Translations under genes and position numbers: made by a program | In this document: piece after piece, positions 44,115 through 54,944 of the stretch | Layout of the letters: every line of letters begins with the position of its first letter | How positions within the stretch are numbered: position 1 is the first letter of the stretch | The notes under the pieces: generated by a model | Told to the model about the DNA's origin: nothing | The model's input: only the letters and a program-made list of their open reading frames with translations | Database searches by the model: none | Origin: Bos javanicus | Lineage: Eukaryota; Chordata; Mammalia; Artiodactyla; Bovidae | NCBI RefSeq assembly: GCF_032452875.1 | Contig: NC_083876.1 | Coordinates: 20,868,001-20,932,000 of the forward strand | Direction: 5' to 3' | Length of the DNA stretch: 64,000 nucleotides

Positions 44115-44897
44115 ACCTAAAGAAACTAAAGACCTATATATAGAAAACTATAAAACACTGGTGAAAGAAATCAAAGAGGACACTAATAGATGGAGAAATA
44201 TACCATGTTCATGGATCAGAAGAATCAATATAGTGAAAATAAGTATACTACCCAAAGCAATCTATAGATTCAATGCAATCCCTATGAAGCTACCAACGGT
44301 ATTTTTCACAGAGCTAGAACAAATAATTTCACAATTTGTATGGAAATACAAAAAACCTCGAATAGCCAAAGCAATCTTGAGAAAGAAGAATGGAACTGGA
44401 GGAATCAACCTGCCTGACTTCAGACTCTACTACAAAGCCACAGTCATCAAGACAGTATTGTACTGGCACAAAGACAGAAATATAGATCAATGGAACAAGA
44501 TATAAAGCCCAGAGATAAATCCACGCACCTATGGACACCTTATCTTTGACAAAGGAGGCAAGAATATACAATGGATTAAAGACAATCTCTTTAACAAGTG
44601 GTGCTGGGAAAATTGGTCAACCACTTGTAAAAGAATGAAACTAGAACACTTTCTAACAGCATACACAAAAATAAACTCAAAATGGATTAAGGATCTAAAT
44701 GTAAGACCAGAAACTATAAAACTCCTAGAGGAGAACATAGGCAAAACACTCTCCGACATATATCACAGCAGGATCCTCTATGACGCACCTCCCAGAATAT
44801 TGGAAATAAAAGCAAAAAGAAACAAATGGGACCTAATTAAACTTAAAAGCTTTGTCACAACAAAGGAAACTATAAGCAAGGTGAAAAGACAGCCTTC
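44115..44897 (+). mobile_element. Young ruminant L1, inverted 5' segment
   Basis: Sense L1 ORF2 from ACCTAAAGAAACTAAAGACC to GACAGCCTTC. The preceding antisense segment begins (in L1 sense) only about 10 bases further on in the consensus (AGAATGGGAG missing). Opposite orientation, adjoining breakpoints and a small deletion are the signature of twin priming. After 44897 the sequence becomes unique. No clear target-site duplication was seen. Confidence 0.92.
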
Positions 44898-44940
44898 TCT
44901 GACTTTTAAAAATATGTGCTGGTTCTTTGCTTATAACATA
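44118..44940 (+). pseudogene. L1 ORF2 C-terminal-half fragment, two frames
   Basis: Frame 44115-44502 encodes YKTLVKEIKEDTNRWRNIPC, NAIPMKLPTVFFTELEQII and GGINLPDFRLYYKATVIKTV, which is L1 ORF2 downstream of the RT. A TAA stops it at 44503-44505. A second open frame, 44635-44940, encodes KINSKWIKDLNVRPETIKLL and RNKWDLIKLKSFVTTKETI. Both pieces lie between the RT and the Cys-rich end. The ATG-started 272-codon frame 43687-44502 is an artefact that reads antisense L1 before crossing the inversion junction. Confidence 0.85.
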
Positions 44941-45606
44941 TAGCCCACGGCGGGTGGGGGGTGTCCATTAAGTGATTTTGAATCCTTGGATAACACAATC
45001 TAGGCAATTATTGCAGGGAAACTGGTATTTTATTATTATATGCTGAGAAGTTATTATTTCTAAGTTTTAATAAATAAACAATGAGTTAATATTTCTTGAA
45101 TGTTAAATTGTCTTAAGCCACTTGCTTTTTAAAGAATTAGTTATCTTCTATCTATTCATTTTTATAGTAATATTTCTGATGTTATGGATTGGCTCATAAG
45201 CTAGTTTATGTGACTTACAAGTGTGAATACCAACTCAAATCCTAGACGTTAAGATAATAGCTGAATGTATCTATTCCTATTTACTTTATGCTCAAATTAT
45301 TTCCATCAAAAGAATATTCAAGTCATTTTTCTTCTTATTTTAAATCTCACTTAAGCAATGTATCTAAGAATTATGTTACTATTTGAATATATGAACCATT
45401 CTTACCTTTACAATATATTTTATATGAGGCTGTTTGTAAGGTACTGAGATGTGTAACACAATTTTGCTTAATGGTATTGTCATTTATCTTTATATGTGTG
45501 TGTGTGTGTGTGTATGTATGTATGAAAGATTAACAATGTAAAAACTACTATGAGATCTCAAAAGTCCCAAAGGCTATTATTTTTATATGCTCATCACTGA
45601 AAATAC
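44898..45606. other. Non-repetitive stretch with (TG)n
   Basis: AT-rich, no gene. A short G-rich motif CGGCGGGTGGGGGGTG lies at 44949-44964, and a microsatellite at 45497-45525. Confidence 0.45.
45497..45525. repeat. (TG)n(TATG)n microsatellite
   Basis: About nine TG units followed by three TATG units. It is not attached to a SINE tail. Confidence 0.9.
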
Positions 45607-45618
45607 CCCTCTTGAACT

Positions 45619-45831
45619 CTAGCATGTTGGTTGTTCAGTCCTGTCCAACACTTTGTAACCCCATGAACTACAGCCCATCAAGCTCCTCTGTCCATGGGAT
45701 TCTCCAGGCAAGAATGCTGGAGTGGGTTGACATTCCCTTCTCCCGGAGATTTTCCCAACCCAGGGATCAAACCCTGGTCTCCTGCATTGCAGGAAGATTC
45801 TTTACTGTCTGAGCCACCAGGAAAGCCCTAT
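45619..45831 (-). mobile_element. Bov-tA SINE, antisense
   Basis: Inverted B box GGGATCAAACCC and inverted head CTGAGCCACCAGGAAAGCCC. Perfect 12-bp target-site duplication CCCTCTTGAACT at 45607-45618 and 45832-45843. Confidence 0.95.
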
Positions 45832-45843
45832 CCCTCTTGAACT

Positions 45844-46279
45844 AAATCTCAGAAATCTCATGCAAAAAGAAATGAGTACAATTGTAGTTTTATATTTAGC
45901 TAACTTAATAATAGTTTTTATTTTATAGAATTTTTTATATATACAGCTGAAAAGAGACTTTAATACTCTTGATAATGTAAACTATGGCTTTTTTGTGTAT
46001 GATATCTTTCAAGAAATTTCAACTTTTTGTGCTACATGAATCAGCAAGTATTGACCAATATTTACAATATGAAGTTTTTCTTATGTTTCAGAAATTATGC
46101 AAGCTTTTCAGATATTTATACAACATAGAGATTCTTATTTCTCAACATACATAGTCTAGAAGAACAACACATAAACAGCAATGCATACAATGGAGCCATG
46201 CAAGGAGGAAGATACCTTGTATCTATCTACAGACATGGAACTTTCAAAATATTACAGCATTTCACTAGATTAGAATGAT
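45844..46279. other. Non-repetitive stretch, nothing recognised
   Basis: AT-rich, no recognised content. Confidence 0.45.
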
Positions 46280-46307
46280 CATGTTTTTTATAATTATTAC
46301 ATTTTAT

Positions 46308-46533
46308 GGGTTCCCCAGGTGGTTTAGTGGTAAAGAATCTGCCTGCCAATGCAGAAGATACTGGAGATGTGGGCTTCATCCCTGAGTTGGGAAGATGTCT
46401 TGGAGGAGGAAATGGCAACCCACTCCAATATTCTTGCCTGAAAAATCTCATGGACAGAGAAGTCTGGCAAGCTACAGTCCAGAGTCTGTAAGAGTCTGAG
46501 TCTCAAAGAATCTGACACTACTGAGAGATTGAG
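46308..46533 (+). mobile_element. Bov-tA SINE, diverged
   Basis: GGGTTCCCCAGGTGGTTTAG head, Bov-A body with an inserted AGTCTGTAAGAGTCTGAG duplication near 46480-46505. CATGTTTTTTATA occurs at 46280-46292 and 46534-46546 and could be the target-site duplication; the inserted DNA would then start 15 bp before the recognisable head. Confidence 0.88.
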
Positions 46534-46546
46534 CATGTTTTTTATA

Positions 46547-47440
46547 TTTTATATATCACATTCGATCAGAATGATTTTCTCTTAACAGATTAGAAGACTT
46601 AAGTGTTTAAGAGATTGTCTCACTTGGCCAAAGTCACAGAAAGTCAAGAACACATATCGAGGTTGGTTCAATTCTTGCCAGTAAACTTTCATTTTTATTT
46701 AGTTTCTTAGAAGAAATATCTGTTAGAAAAATAAGCCAGCAATGAATCCTTTTCCTCTAAATTTTTATCCTCACTAGTAATTTTTTTTTTAAGTTTTGTT
46801 TTTCTATGGAGTTGAAACTACTCTATAAATGAAAGTATGTGTTTTTCAAAATAGATCTAATGCCCCAACTATGAGCTTGAAATGTTAAAGAATTACTTTG
46901 CTCTTACTTTTTGCAGCATTTAGTTAAGATTATTTACATGTGAAAATGATGGGTTACCCACTCTTTCTTGATTTTATAGTCACCATTCCACTCTTCCCAC
47001 TTGATAGTTAGCTATTTTAGAATGACTGGATATTCCTCTGCTTTAGTCTGTCTATTTGGGATCTGAGTCAAATGTTAATATATTAACATAGCATGTACGT
47101 TGTTTGAAATAAATGGTATTTCAGTGACCTAAAATGTATTTTCCCTAAATATTCTATTCTATTGTACTCCCAAGTATTGGGAAGAGAGTAGTAGCCAGTT
47201 TAGCCTTCCTTTCCAAACCTGTACCTGTCATGAACCTTTATATAAAGAAAATCAAATTAGAAAATAAGCAATATTGCTCATTGTATAAGAACGCTAAACT
47301 TACAACTGAGAATGACAATACAAATTTCATAAAAGCATGACTCTAATTTTCAAAATAATTTTTTCAAATACAAAGTTGGAATTTTGACATCTGTTAGAGC
47401 AGGCTGTTATAGCTATGTCATTTGGGGATGATGCTGCGCT
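46547..47440. other. Non-repetitive stretch, nothing recognised
   Basis: AT-rich, no recognised gene or repeat. Confidence 0.45.
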
Positions 47441-47657
47441 GTGATCAGCAACTTCAGTCATGCCTGACTCTTTGTGAACTATGGACTGTGGCCCTCCAGG
47501 CTCCTCTGTCCATGGGATTCTCCAGGCATGAATACTGGAGTGAGTTGCTGTGCCCTCCTCCATGTGATCTTCCCGACCCAGGAATCGAACCTATATCTCT
47601 GGCATCTCCTACATTGCAGGCAGGTTCTTTACCCACTGAGCCACCCAGGAAGCCCTT
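47441..47657 (-). mobile_element. Bov-tA SINE, antisense
   Basis: GCAACTTCAGTCATGCCTGAC at left, inverted B box AGGAATCGAACC, inverted head CTGAGCCACCCAGGAAGCCC at right. Moderately diverged. No clear target-site duplication. Confidence 0.92.
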
Positions 47658-48825
47658 AGTGGATGCACTAAACCCTGATTATCTCATAAAATAACAAACC
47701 ACATAAAGAATTGTTTAGAATTATGGTGAGTTCTTTTGTTTCCCTTTGAATTTACAGGACATGAAATATTTCCATATGTGTGTTGGGGTATGTGTTTACA
47801 AAACAGTCTCTCAGAAACATCAAGACAGGTGTTCCTTGACAAAATATGTACTAGAAAACAGTAAACAAATATGCTAAACAGCTGAAGATTGGGTTATTCT
47901 TGAGCTGTAATAGTGAGCATCCTCAAAGAAATTCTAAATAGTCATTTTGCAATCTGTTACGGCGTAGAAGAGTGAACAGTGGAGGTAGCACTAAGTTGGT
48001 CTAGCCAGGGCACTGTCAAATGGCCAATGTTCTTGTCTAGGTCCATATGGTCAGAATTAAAATACAAGTTCCTATTTGAGACATCATGGGACAACAAAGA
48101 GCATTGCACAAGGCAAGTCAAAATTGTCTTTGGGGAAACTCCAGAGGTTAAGAGGAAATTTTATGTAATGGTTGGGAACTGAACATGAGGATAGAACAGA
48201 TTAGGAACAAATGTAGAAGATTTTGGACAATCATTATAAATACAATTTCTGCAATTTGGACTGGTGGCTGTATGGTTGTTTACTGGCTTGGAATAGATTG
48301 AGTGTAAATGAACCCCAAGTTGTATTATAATAGTTTTGGTTTTGGATTGTATTACCTAAATCCAGCTGTGTCCTCTACCATCTTGGGCTCTCTACCTGTT
48401 GCCAGGAGACCACCTGAGTCTCCCCTTTCTCCATCCATCACCCTCTTACTGAAATATGAGAATCCAGACAAAGACTAAGAGGACAACCTATGCATGGGGT
48501 TCTGCTACTGTTGGACACAGATGACAAACACTGCCTCTATTCTTTATGCACATTTAATCTCTACTTCATGCCTAATCCCTGCTTGTATGAGTTAATTCTT
48601 AAATTCTTTTCTCTCACATAACCCTGTCATTACAGAATTCATATAGAAAACTGATAGTAATTGGATATACTTCTTAAATGGCAAGCTTTTGACTCTTCTT
48701 GTGCATTTTGATATTTAAATCCACTTCTCATTTTTATTTTCCCTTTCATGATAAAAACCTCACATGCACCACCAGAATATTCTAGGAGCTTAATGACATC
48801 AATTCCATATTTAAATAATTATATG
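47658..48825. other. Non-repetitive stretch, nothing recognised
   Basis: About 1.2 kb without a recognised gene or repeat. A 67-codon frame at 47979-48179 has no known domain. Confidence 0.45.
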
Positions 48826-49239
48826 AAGAAGGCTGAACGCTGAAGAATTGATGCTTTTGAACTGTGGTGTTGGAGAAGACTCTTGAGAGTCCCTTGGACT
48901 GCAAGGAGATCCAACCAGTCCATTCTGAAGGAGATCAGCCCTGGGATTTCTTTGGAAGGAATGATGCTAAAGCTGAAACTCCAGTACTTTGGCCACCTCA
49001 TGCGAAGAGTTGACTCATTGGAAAAGACTCTGATGCTGGGAGGGATTGGGGGCAGGAGGAGAAGGGGACGATAGAGGATGAGATGGCTGGATGGCATCAC
49101 TGACTCGATGGACGTGAGTCTGAGTGAACTCCGGGAGTTGGTGATGGACAGGGAGACCTGGCGTGCTGCGATTCATGGGGTCGCAAAGAGTCAGACACGA
49201 CTGAGCGACTGACCTGATCTGATCTGATCTGATCTGATG
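48826..49239 (+). mobile_element. BovB LINE, short 3' end, young
   Basis: AAGAAGGCTGAACGCTGAAG to a (GATCT)n tail at 49213-49239. Coding blocks FELWCWRRLLRVPW-like, LKLQYFGHLMRRVDSLEKTL and GGIGGRRRRGR are well kept, with a stop where CGACAG became CGATAG (TAG at about 49072). It closely matches the 20161-20399 copy, with the same tail type. Confidence 0.94.
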
Positions 49240-49334
49240 GTTATGAATTGGTCTACAGTGATTCAGTATAGAAATGAACTAAGGTTAGAATCTTTTCTGT
49301 TTTGCTCAAATTTGCATACTATTGTCTGATAAAG

Positions 49335-49557
49335 GGGGCTTCCCTGGTGGCTCAAACAGTAAAATGTCTGCCTGTAATGTAAGAGACCTGGGTTCAGTCC
49401 CCAGGCCAGAAAGATCCCCTGGAGAAGAGAATGGCAACCCACTCCGGTATTCTTGCCTGGAGAATTTCATGGACAGAGGAGCCTGGCAGGTTATATATAG
49501 TCCATGAAGTCACAAAGACTTGGACACGGCTCAGTGACTAACATTTGACTTGACTTA
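49335..49557 (+). mobile_element. Bov-tA SINE
   Basis: GGGGCTTCCCTGGTGGCTC head, B box GGTTCAGTCCC, a TATATATAG insertion near 49494, tail (TTGAC)n. A 10-bp target-site duplication with one mismatch at 49325-49334 (TCTGATAAAG) and 49558-49567 (TCTGTTAAAG). Confidence 0.94.
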
Positions 49558-49567
49558 TCTGTTAAAG

Positions 49568-51561
49568 GGAACACATAAAATTTTTAAGTAGTTTGCTTTA
49601 ATCAGGTAAAATAAAATGAGAATAGTTGAGTATATTCTTATAAAAATATTATCAATTAAATTCTCATGATTCAAAATTGACTGAAAAACTGCTTCTGATC
49701 TTTTGTTGTTGTTACTCTGACGTATTTTTTTCTACCTTTAATCTTATTACTAGATAATAAAATGCTTTGCATAGAAGACAAAATATTAATCACTATAGCA
49801 TAGATATAAAGTTGGAGAAACTAAACTTGGGTATCATAGAAACTGAAAAATTTCAAGGAATTCTTTGGATATCTTTGTTAGAAAGTGCCAAAGCTCTCAT
49901 ATGACAGGGTCTGGTGGGAACATCAGTGAAATGTTACTCAGAAGAAGATACCCAGGAAACAGCCTCAACAACAGTGCAGCCATAATGACACATGCACCAA
50001 GCTCCCATTCTGTCATAAACTTTTGAGATGTCTTATCATTAAGTTCCTAAAATATGATAAAAACAGCAAAACCAGCCTGCAGTAAATTTATTAAGCAGCA
50101 GAAATTTGCCTGTTCTTCCCCTTGCCCTTGGATGTTCCGGTTTGTCTTGGATGTCCATGTGAACTTGCAAGCTTTCTCTCTCTGATTATCTGGCTTTCAA
50201 AGACTAACCCTCCTGTAGATCATTCTGTTAATGTCTTTGTCAGTGACAGTCATCTAATATCAGAAACATAGTTGAAAATGGCTTAAATCTGGCAATAAAA
50301 GGTCTTGATTTGCATCTTGTTTTTCCTACTTAATTACTCAGACTGAATTTTCTCAACTTTAAAAGTGCAGTTCTACTTAAGCCATAGTTCTGATGTGAGC
50401 AAATGAAGTAGCATCTGTGAAATTAAGTCAAAAACATTTAAAACTCCAAGGCACAATGTATTAACTTTTAATAATGAGTCTCCAGTGATAAATCTATCAC
50501 TTCATTTAACTCTGGCATCATGTTTACATGTGTTCATATATTAGAATATTCAAGGAGTCTATCCACCTCACCTCAGAGCTTAAGCTGAGACCCCAGAGAA
50601 GAGAACAACAGGTAGAAAAGACCCACACCTTCTAGAGAGGGGATTATTCATGCAACACTTGCTAAGAGATGAGAACATGAGTTTCGCTACCCAACTTCTG
50701 ACCATGTTAAGTCTACTAGATGAAGATGAGTGAGAGTTTTCTTCATTAAACTTATCAGTCAAGGAAAGATATTGTATTGTATCTAGTTGACTCCTCACCA
50801 AGGAGGAAATGGCAGGACTCTTTCCACTACCTCAAGCCATCCTATGGGGATTTATAGATTCAAGTTCATGGACCTGTACATTGCATCTTTTGGAATTTTA
50901 GCCTCACAAAAATTGATGCTTGACTGCTGGAAGATTCTATGGGAAAGAATGGTTGGAACTGCCACTCATAGAAAAGTGTTAAGAGAATTTTATTGGAAGT
51001 GTCAGCATTTTAGAAGTTGACCAGACAAAGGTGCCAAGCTTTCCTTGGGATTAAATGTGTCCCACAGAAGGTAAAAGACTCAACAAACCGAACTTTTTGT
51101 TAGAGTATCTCTTAGAGGAACTTCACCTTTGACTAATAGAAAACTCAAGACAGCATTAGCTTAAATGATATGGTTGATTTCTCTATTTATTTGCCAGGGC
51201 TGGAATAGAACTGTTTAGTGTCAACAAGTCAGGCTCCATCTTTTTGTTCTACAATTCTGATCTGAAGGCAACTCATGTTCAAGAAGATTCATTTTAACCC
51301 TTGTAGATCTATATAGCCAACAACTGAAAGTTCAGAATGCAGAGGAGACAAACAGAAAAAAAGACATATTTTAATGACACTTGCCAAAAATTACATATAC
51401 CAAATATGCATATCAATGACCAGAATCAAATCACATGGTCACACAAAACTGAAAGATAGGAAGGTAATCATTTTGGAAAGAAATATGCTGTTAATTATAA
51501 ATGAAGCAATTACTATGAATCTGGCGTCCCATATGCGAAATCACAGTTTAATTATGAGAAA
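49568..51561. other. Unique-looking 2 kb block, no gene recognised
   Basis: Open frames of 73 codons (50583-50801, minus) and 77 codons (50787-51017, plus) have no domain I recognise. There is no repeat family match. Confidence 0.45.
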
Positions 51562-52927
51562 GCTAAAACTCAGCAGTGGCCACAGGACTGGAAAAGGTCA
51601 GTTTTCATTCCAATCCCAAAGAAAGGCAATGCCAAAGAATGCTCAAACTACCGCACAATTGCACTCATCTCACACGCTAGGAAAGAGATGCTTAAAATTC
51701 TCCAAGCCAGGCTTCAGCACTATGTGAACCATAAACTTTCAGATGTTCAAGCTGGTTTTAGAAAAGGCAGAGGAACCAGAGATCAAATTGCCAACATCCG
51801 ATGGATCATCAAAAAAGCATGGAAGTTCCAGAAAAACATCTATTTCTGCTTTATGGACTATGCCAAAACCTTTGACTTTGTGGATCACAATAAACTGTGG
51901 AAAATTCTGAAAGAGATGGGAATACCAGACCGCCTGATCTGCCTCTTGAGAAATCTGTATGCAGGTCAGGAAGCAACAGTTAGAACTGGACATGGAACAA
52001 CAGACTGGTTCCAAATAGGAACAGGAGTACATTAAGGTTGTATATTGTCACCCTGTTTATTTAACTTATATGCAGAGTACATCATGAAAAACGCTGGGCT
52101 GGAAGAAACACAAGCTGGAATCAAGATTGCTGGGAGAAATATCAATAACCTCAGATATGCAGATGACACCATCCTTATGGCAGAAAGTGAAGAGGAACTC
52201 AAAAGCCTCTTGATGAAAGTGAAAGAGGAGAGTGAAAAAGTTGGCTTAAAGCTCAACATTCAGAAAACGAAGATCATGGCATCTGGTCCCATCACTTTAT
52301 GGCAAATAGATGGGGAAACAGTGGCTGACTTTACTTTTCTGGGCTCCAAAATCACTGCAGATGGTGACTGCAGCCATGAAATTAAAAGATGCTTACTCCT
52401 TGGAAGGAAAGTTATGATCAACCTAGACAGCATATTAAAAAGCAGAGACATTACTTTGCCAACAAAGGTCCGTCTAGTCAAGGTGATGGTTTTTCCAGTG
52501 GTCATGTATGGATGTGAGAGTTGGACTATAAAGAAAACCGAGCACTGAAGAGTTGATGCTTTTGAACTGTGGTGTTGGAGAAGACTCTTGAGAGTCCTTT
52601 AGACTGCAAGGAGATCCAACCAGTCCATTCTAAAGAAGATCAGTCCTGGGTGTTCATTGGAAGGACTGATGTTGAAGCTGAAGCTCCAGTACTTTGGCCA
52701 CCTGATGTGAAGAACTGACTCATTGGAAAAGAACCTGATGCTGGGAGGGATTGGGGGCAGGAGGAGAAGGGGACGACAGAGGATGAGATGCTTGGATGGC
52801 ATCACTGACTCAATGGACATGGGTTTGGGTGGAATCCGGGAGTTGGTGATGGACAGGGAGCCTGGCGTGCTGCGGTTCATGAGGTTGCAAAGAGTTGGAC
52901 ACAACTGAGTGACCCAACTGAACTGAA
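51562..52927 (+). mobile_element. BovB LINE, 1.37 kb, with well kept RT
   Basis: Starts AGCTAAAACTCAGCAGTGGC, before the RT domain, and ends in a short (GAACT)n tail. The coding part is almost uninterrupted to 52548. The region after 52548 carries small indels (for example a missing base near 52859). It lacks the 5' region and endonuclease, so it cannot move by itself. Confidence 0.94.
51600..52548 (+). pseudogene. BovB reverse transcriptase, one premature stop
   Basis: One reading frame spans 51688-52548 with a single TAA at 52033-52035 (CAA-to-TAA in the VRQGC-type block). RT features: KGRGTRDQIANIRWII, motif A FCFMDYAKTFDFVD (Asp codon at 51856-51858), SPCLFNLYAEYIM (52048), and the catalytic box YADD (52156-52167), then ITADGDCSHEIKRCLLLGRK and VVMYGCESWTIKK. 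By family knowledge the enzyme copies RNA at nicked DNA. Motif residues are intact, but the stop, the missing N-terminus and 5' truncation make it a fossil. Confidence 0.9.
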
Positions 52928-53224
52928 AACTGTATTATGCCACAAATGTGCCCTGCATGGGACAGAAAATGAATCCCACTGAAGCATTTTATAGTGAATG
53001 GCTGTTTGTCTTATTTCCCTTTAGTTACTTAAGAATTGGATATTTGTCTCATTCATTTTGATATCTTGTATGACATGCAACACCATATCCCATCATTTTT
53101 CTTATATTTTTCAGAAAAACAGAGACTTTATATAAGCTCTCTCCCCTGATTCAAATTTCTCTGTAAAATCTTCACACACATCTTATGAAATACTTATTCC
53201 ATGTTAAAGACACTTCTTAACATT
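52928..53224. other. Non-repetitive stretch, nothing recognised
   Basis: No gene or repeat recognised. Confidence 0.45.
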
Positions 53225-53231
53225 CTCATCA

Positions 53232-53441
53232 GGGCTTCCCCCATGGCTCAGAGGTAAGGAATCTGCCTGCAATGCAGGAGAGGTAGGTTCCATCCCTGGA
53301 TCAGGAAGATTCCCTGGAGAAGGAAATGGTAACCCACTTCAGTATCCTTGTTTGGAAAATCCTATGGACAGAGGATTCCGGCAGGCTAAAGTCCGTGGGG
53401 TTGCAAAAGAGTCAGACACGACTGAGGGACTAAACAAAATC
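53232..53441 (+). mobile_element. Bov-tA SINE
   Basis: GGGCTTCCCCCATGGCTCAG head, Bov-A body to GTCAGACACGACTGAGGGAC. A short target-site duplication CTCATCA at 53225-53231 and 53442-53448. Confidence 0.92.
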
Positions 53442-53448
53442 CTCATCA

Positions 53449-53841
53449 ACTGCACCAAACATTCCATCTTTGCCTTGGCTAAAACTTGTCTCCCTAGAAG
53501 GTTCCACTGCCCCCTCACATTCCTGTGTATTCTACCACACCCAGCTGACTTCAAAATTCAGAGTCTGAAGATCAGCAATGTCATTGACAGATTATTATGC
53601 CCCTATCTTTTTCAACAACTTCTGCACTTTCATCTATAATACACTGTAGCCCTCATTTCTGCTCTCAATTTCTTACTTCCAAGTCATCGACTTTTTGTTT
53701 TGGCAGTTGTGTTGTGTCCTTCTTCACCTGAAGCCGTGCTACCATGCTGGGTGACCCCAGTATCCAAGAGTGTTAGTCTTTTTCAGACCTTACAGTCCTG
53801 CACTTTCTCATCCTCAGTAAGTTTCATTCTTATTCCATCTG
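53449..53841. other. Non-repetitive stretch, nothing recognised
   Basis: Pyrimidine-rich, more GC than neighbours. It continues after the Bov-A2 at 54140. No gene recognised. Confidence 0.4.
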
Positions 53842-53849
53842 AGCTACCT

Positions 53850-54131
53850 GCTGCTGCTACTGCTGCTAAGTCGCTTCAGTCATGTCTGACTCTGTGCGAC
53901 CCCATAGACGGCAGCCCACCAGGCTCCCCCGTCCCTGGGATTCTCCAGGCAAGAACCCGGAGTGGGTTGCCATTTCCTTCTCCAATGCAGGAAAGTGAAA
54001 AGTGAAAGTGAAGTCGCTCAGTCGTATCCGACTCTTATCGACCCCATGGATTGCAGCCTACCAGGCTCCTCCACCCATGGGATTTTCCAGGCAAGAGTAC
54101 TGGAGTGGGTTGCTATTGCCTTCTCCCTCTT
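53850..54131 (-). mobile_element. Bov-A2 dimeric SINE, antisense
   Basis: Begins with the GCTGCTGCTACTGCTGCT tail form, two Bov-A monomers with GAAAAGTGAAAGTGAAGTCG linker. It retains several CpGs. An 8-bp target-site duplication AGCTACCT at 53842-53849 and 54132-54139. Confidence 0.95.
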
Positions 54132-54139
54132 AGCTACCT

Positions 54140-54486
54140 ACTCTTGATGATCTAGAGATCCTCCATTTATCAGGTAATGAATTCTGATACATCATTAATA
54201 TAATTCCAATCTTTAATAGTTATTTCCACTCCATATTTTTAGTCAAATTTCCAAGTGTACAAGGGAAGCTTTCCACATTCTCCCCGTCACATGTTCTTTT
54301 CAATTCTTTTCTATCCAGCATATATTTCCCATCTATTATCTTACCAATTCTCATTTTGCAATTCTAAGGGTCAACTTCATTTCTTTCTTCACCTCTCCTC
54401 CCATATTCAAACACAGAGTAAGTCTATTTACTCAGCTGCAAACTATCTCTTGAATGCATTCACTACTCTTCATTTTTACCATTACA
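54140..54486. other. Non-repetitive stretch, nothing recognised
   Basis: AT-rich; a 79-codon frame at 54255-54491 has no recognised domain. Confidence 0.45.
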
Positions 54487-54496
54487 TCCCATAGTC

Positions 54497-54721
54497 TCCC
54501 GTAGGGCTTCCCTGGTGGCTCAGATGGTAAAGCGTCTGCCTGCAATGCTGGAGACCTGGGTTCGATTCCTGGGTCGGGAAGATCCCCTGGAGAAGGAAAT
54601 GGCAATCCACTCCAGCACTCTTGCCTGGAAAATCCCATGGACGGAGGAGCCTAATAGGCTACCGTCCCTGGGGTCGCAAAAAGTCGGACACAACTGAGCG
54701 ACTTCACTTTCACTTTCACTT
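54497..54721 (+). mobile_element. Bov-tA SINE, young
   Basis: Near-consensus copy with GGGCTTCCCTGGTGGCTCAG head, B box GGTTCGATTCC and TTCACTTTCACTTTCAC tail. A 10-bp target-site duplication TCCCATAGTC at 54487-54496 and 54722-54731. Confidence 0.96.
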
Positions 54722-54754
54722 TCCCATAGTCCACATAGCCACCATCTTTCTCCC

Positions 54755-54875
54755 GGCTTAATGTTAATTAATGTTAATGTTAATGTCTCCTTAATCCAGG
54801 AGAAAGTAAATAAAGGTACTTTAAGTACCTTTAAGTAAGTAAGTAAAGGTACTTTACTTACCTTCTGATGGATCT
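54755..54875. repeat. Short tandem and inverted repeats
   Basis: (TTAATG)n-like units at about 54757-54787, then TAAAGGTACT (54811-54820) and its exact reverse complement AGTACCTTTA (54824-54833) separated by TTA, then (AAGT)n and a second TAAAGGTACT at 54844-54853. Confidence 0.85.
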
Positions 54876-54944
54876 TCTTTCTTTTAATCCTTTTCCTCTT
54901 CCTCTTCTACAGCTTATTCTCTATCCTGCAGCCTGCATTATATT

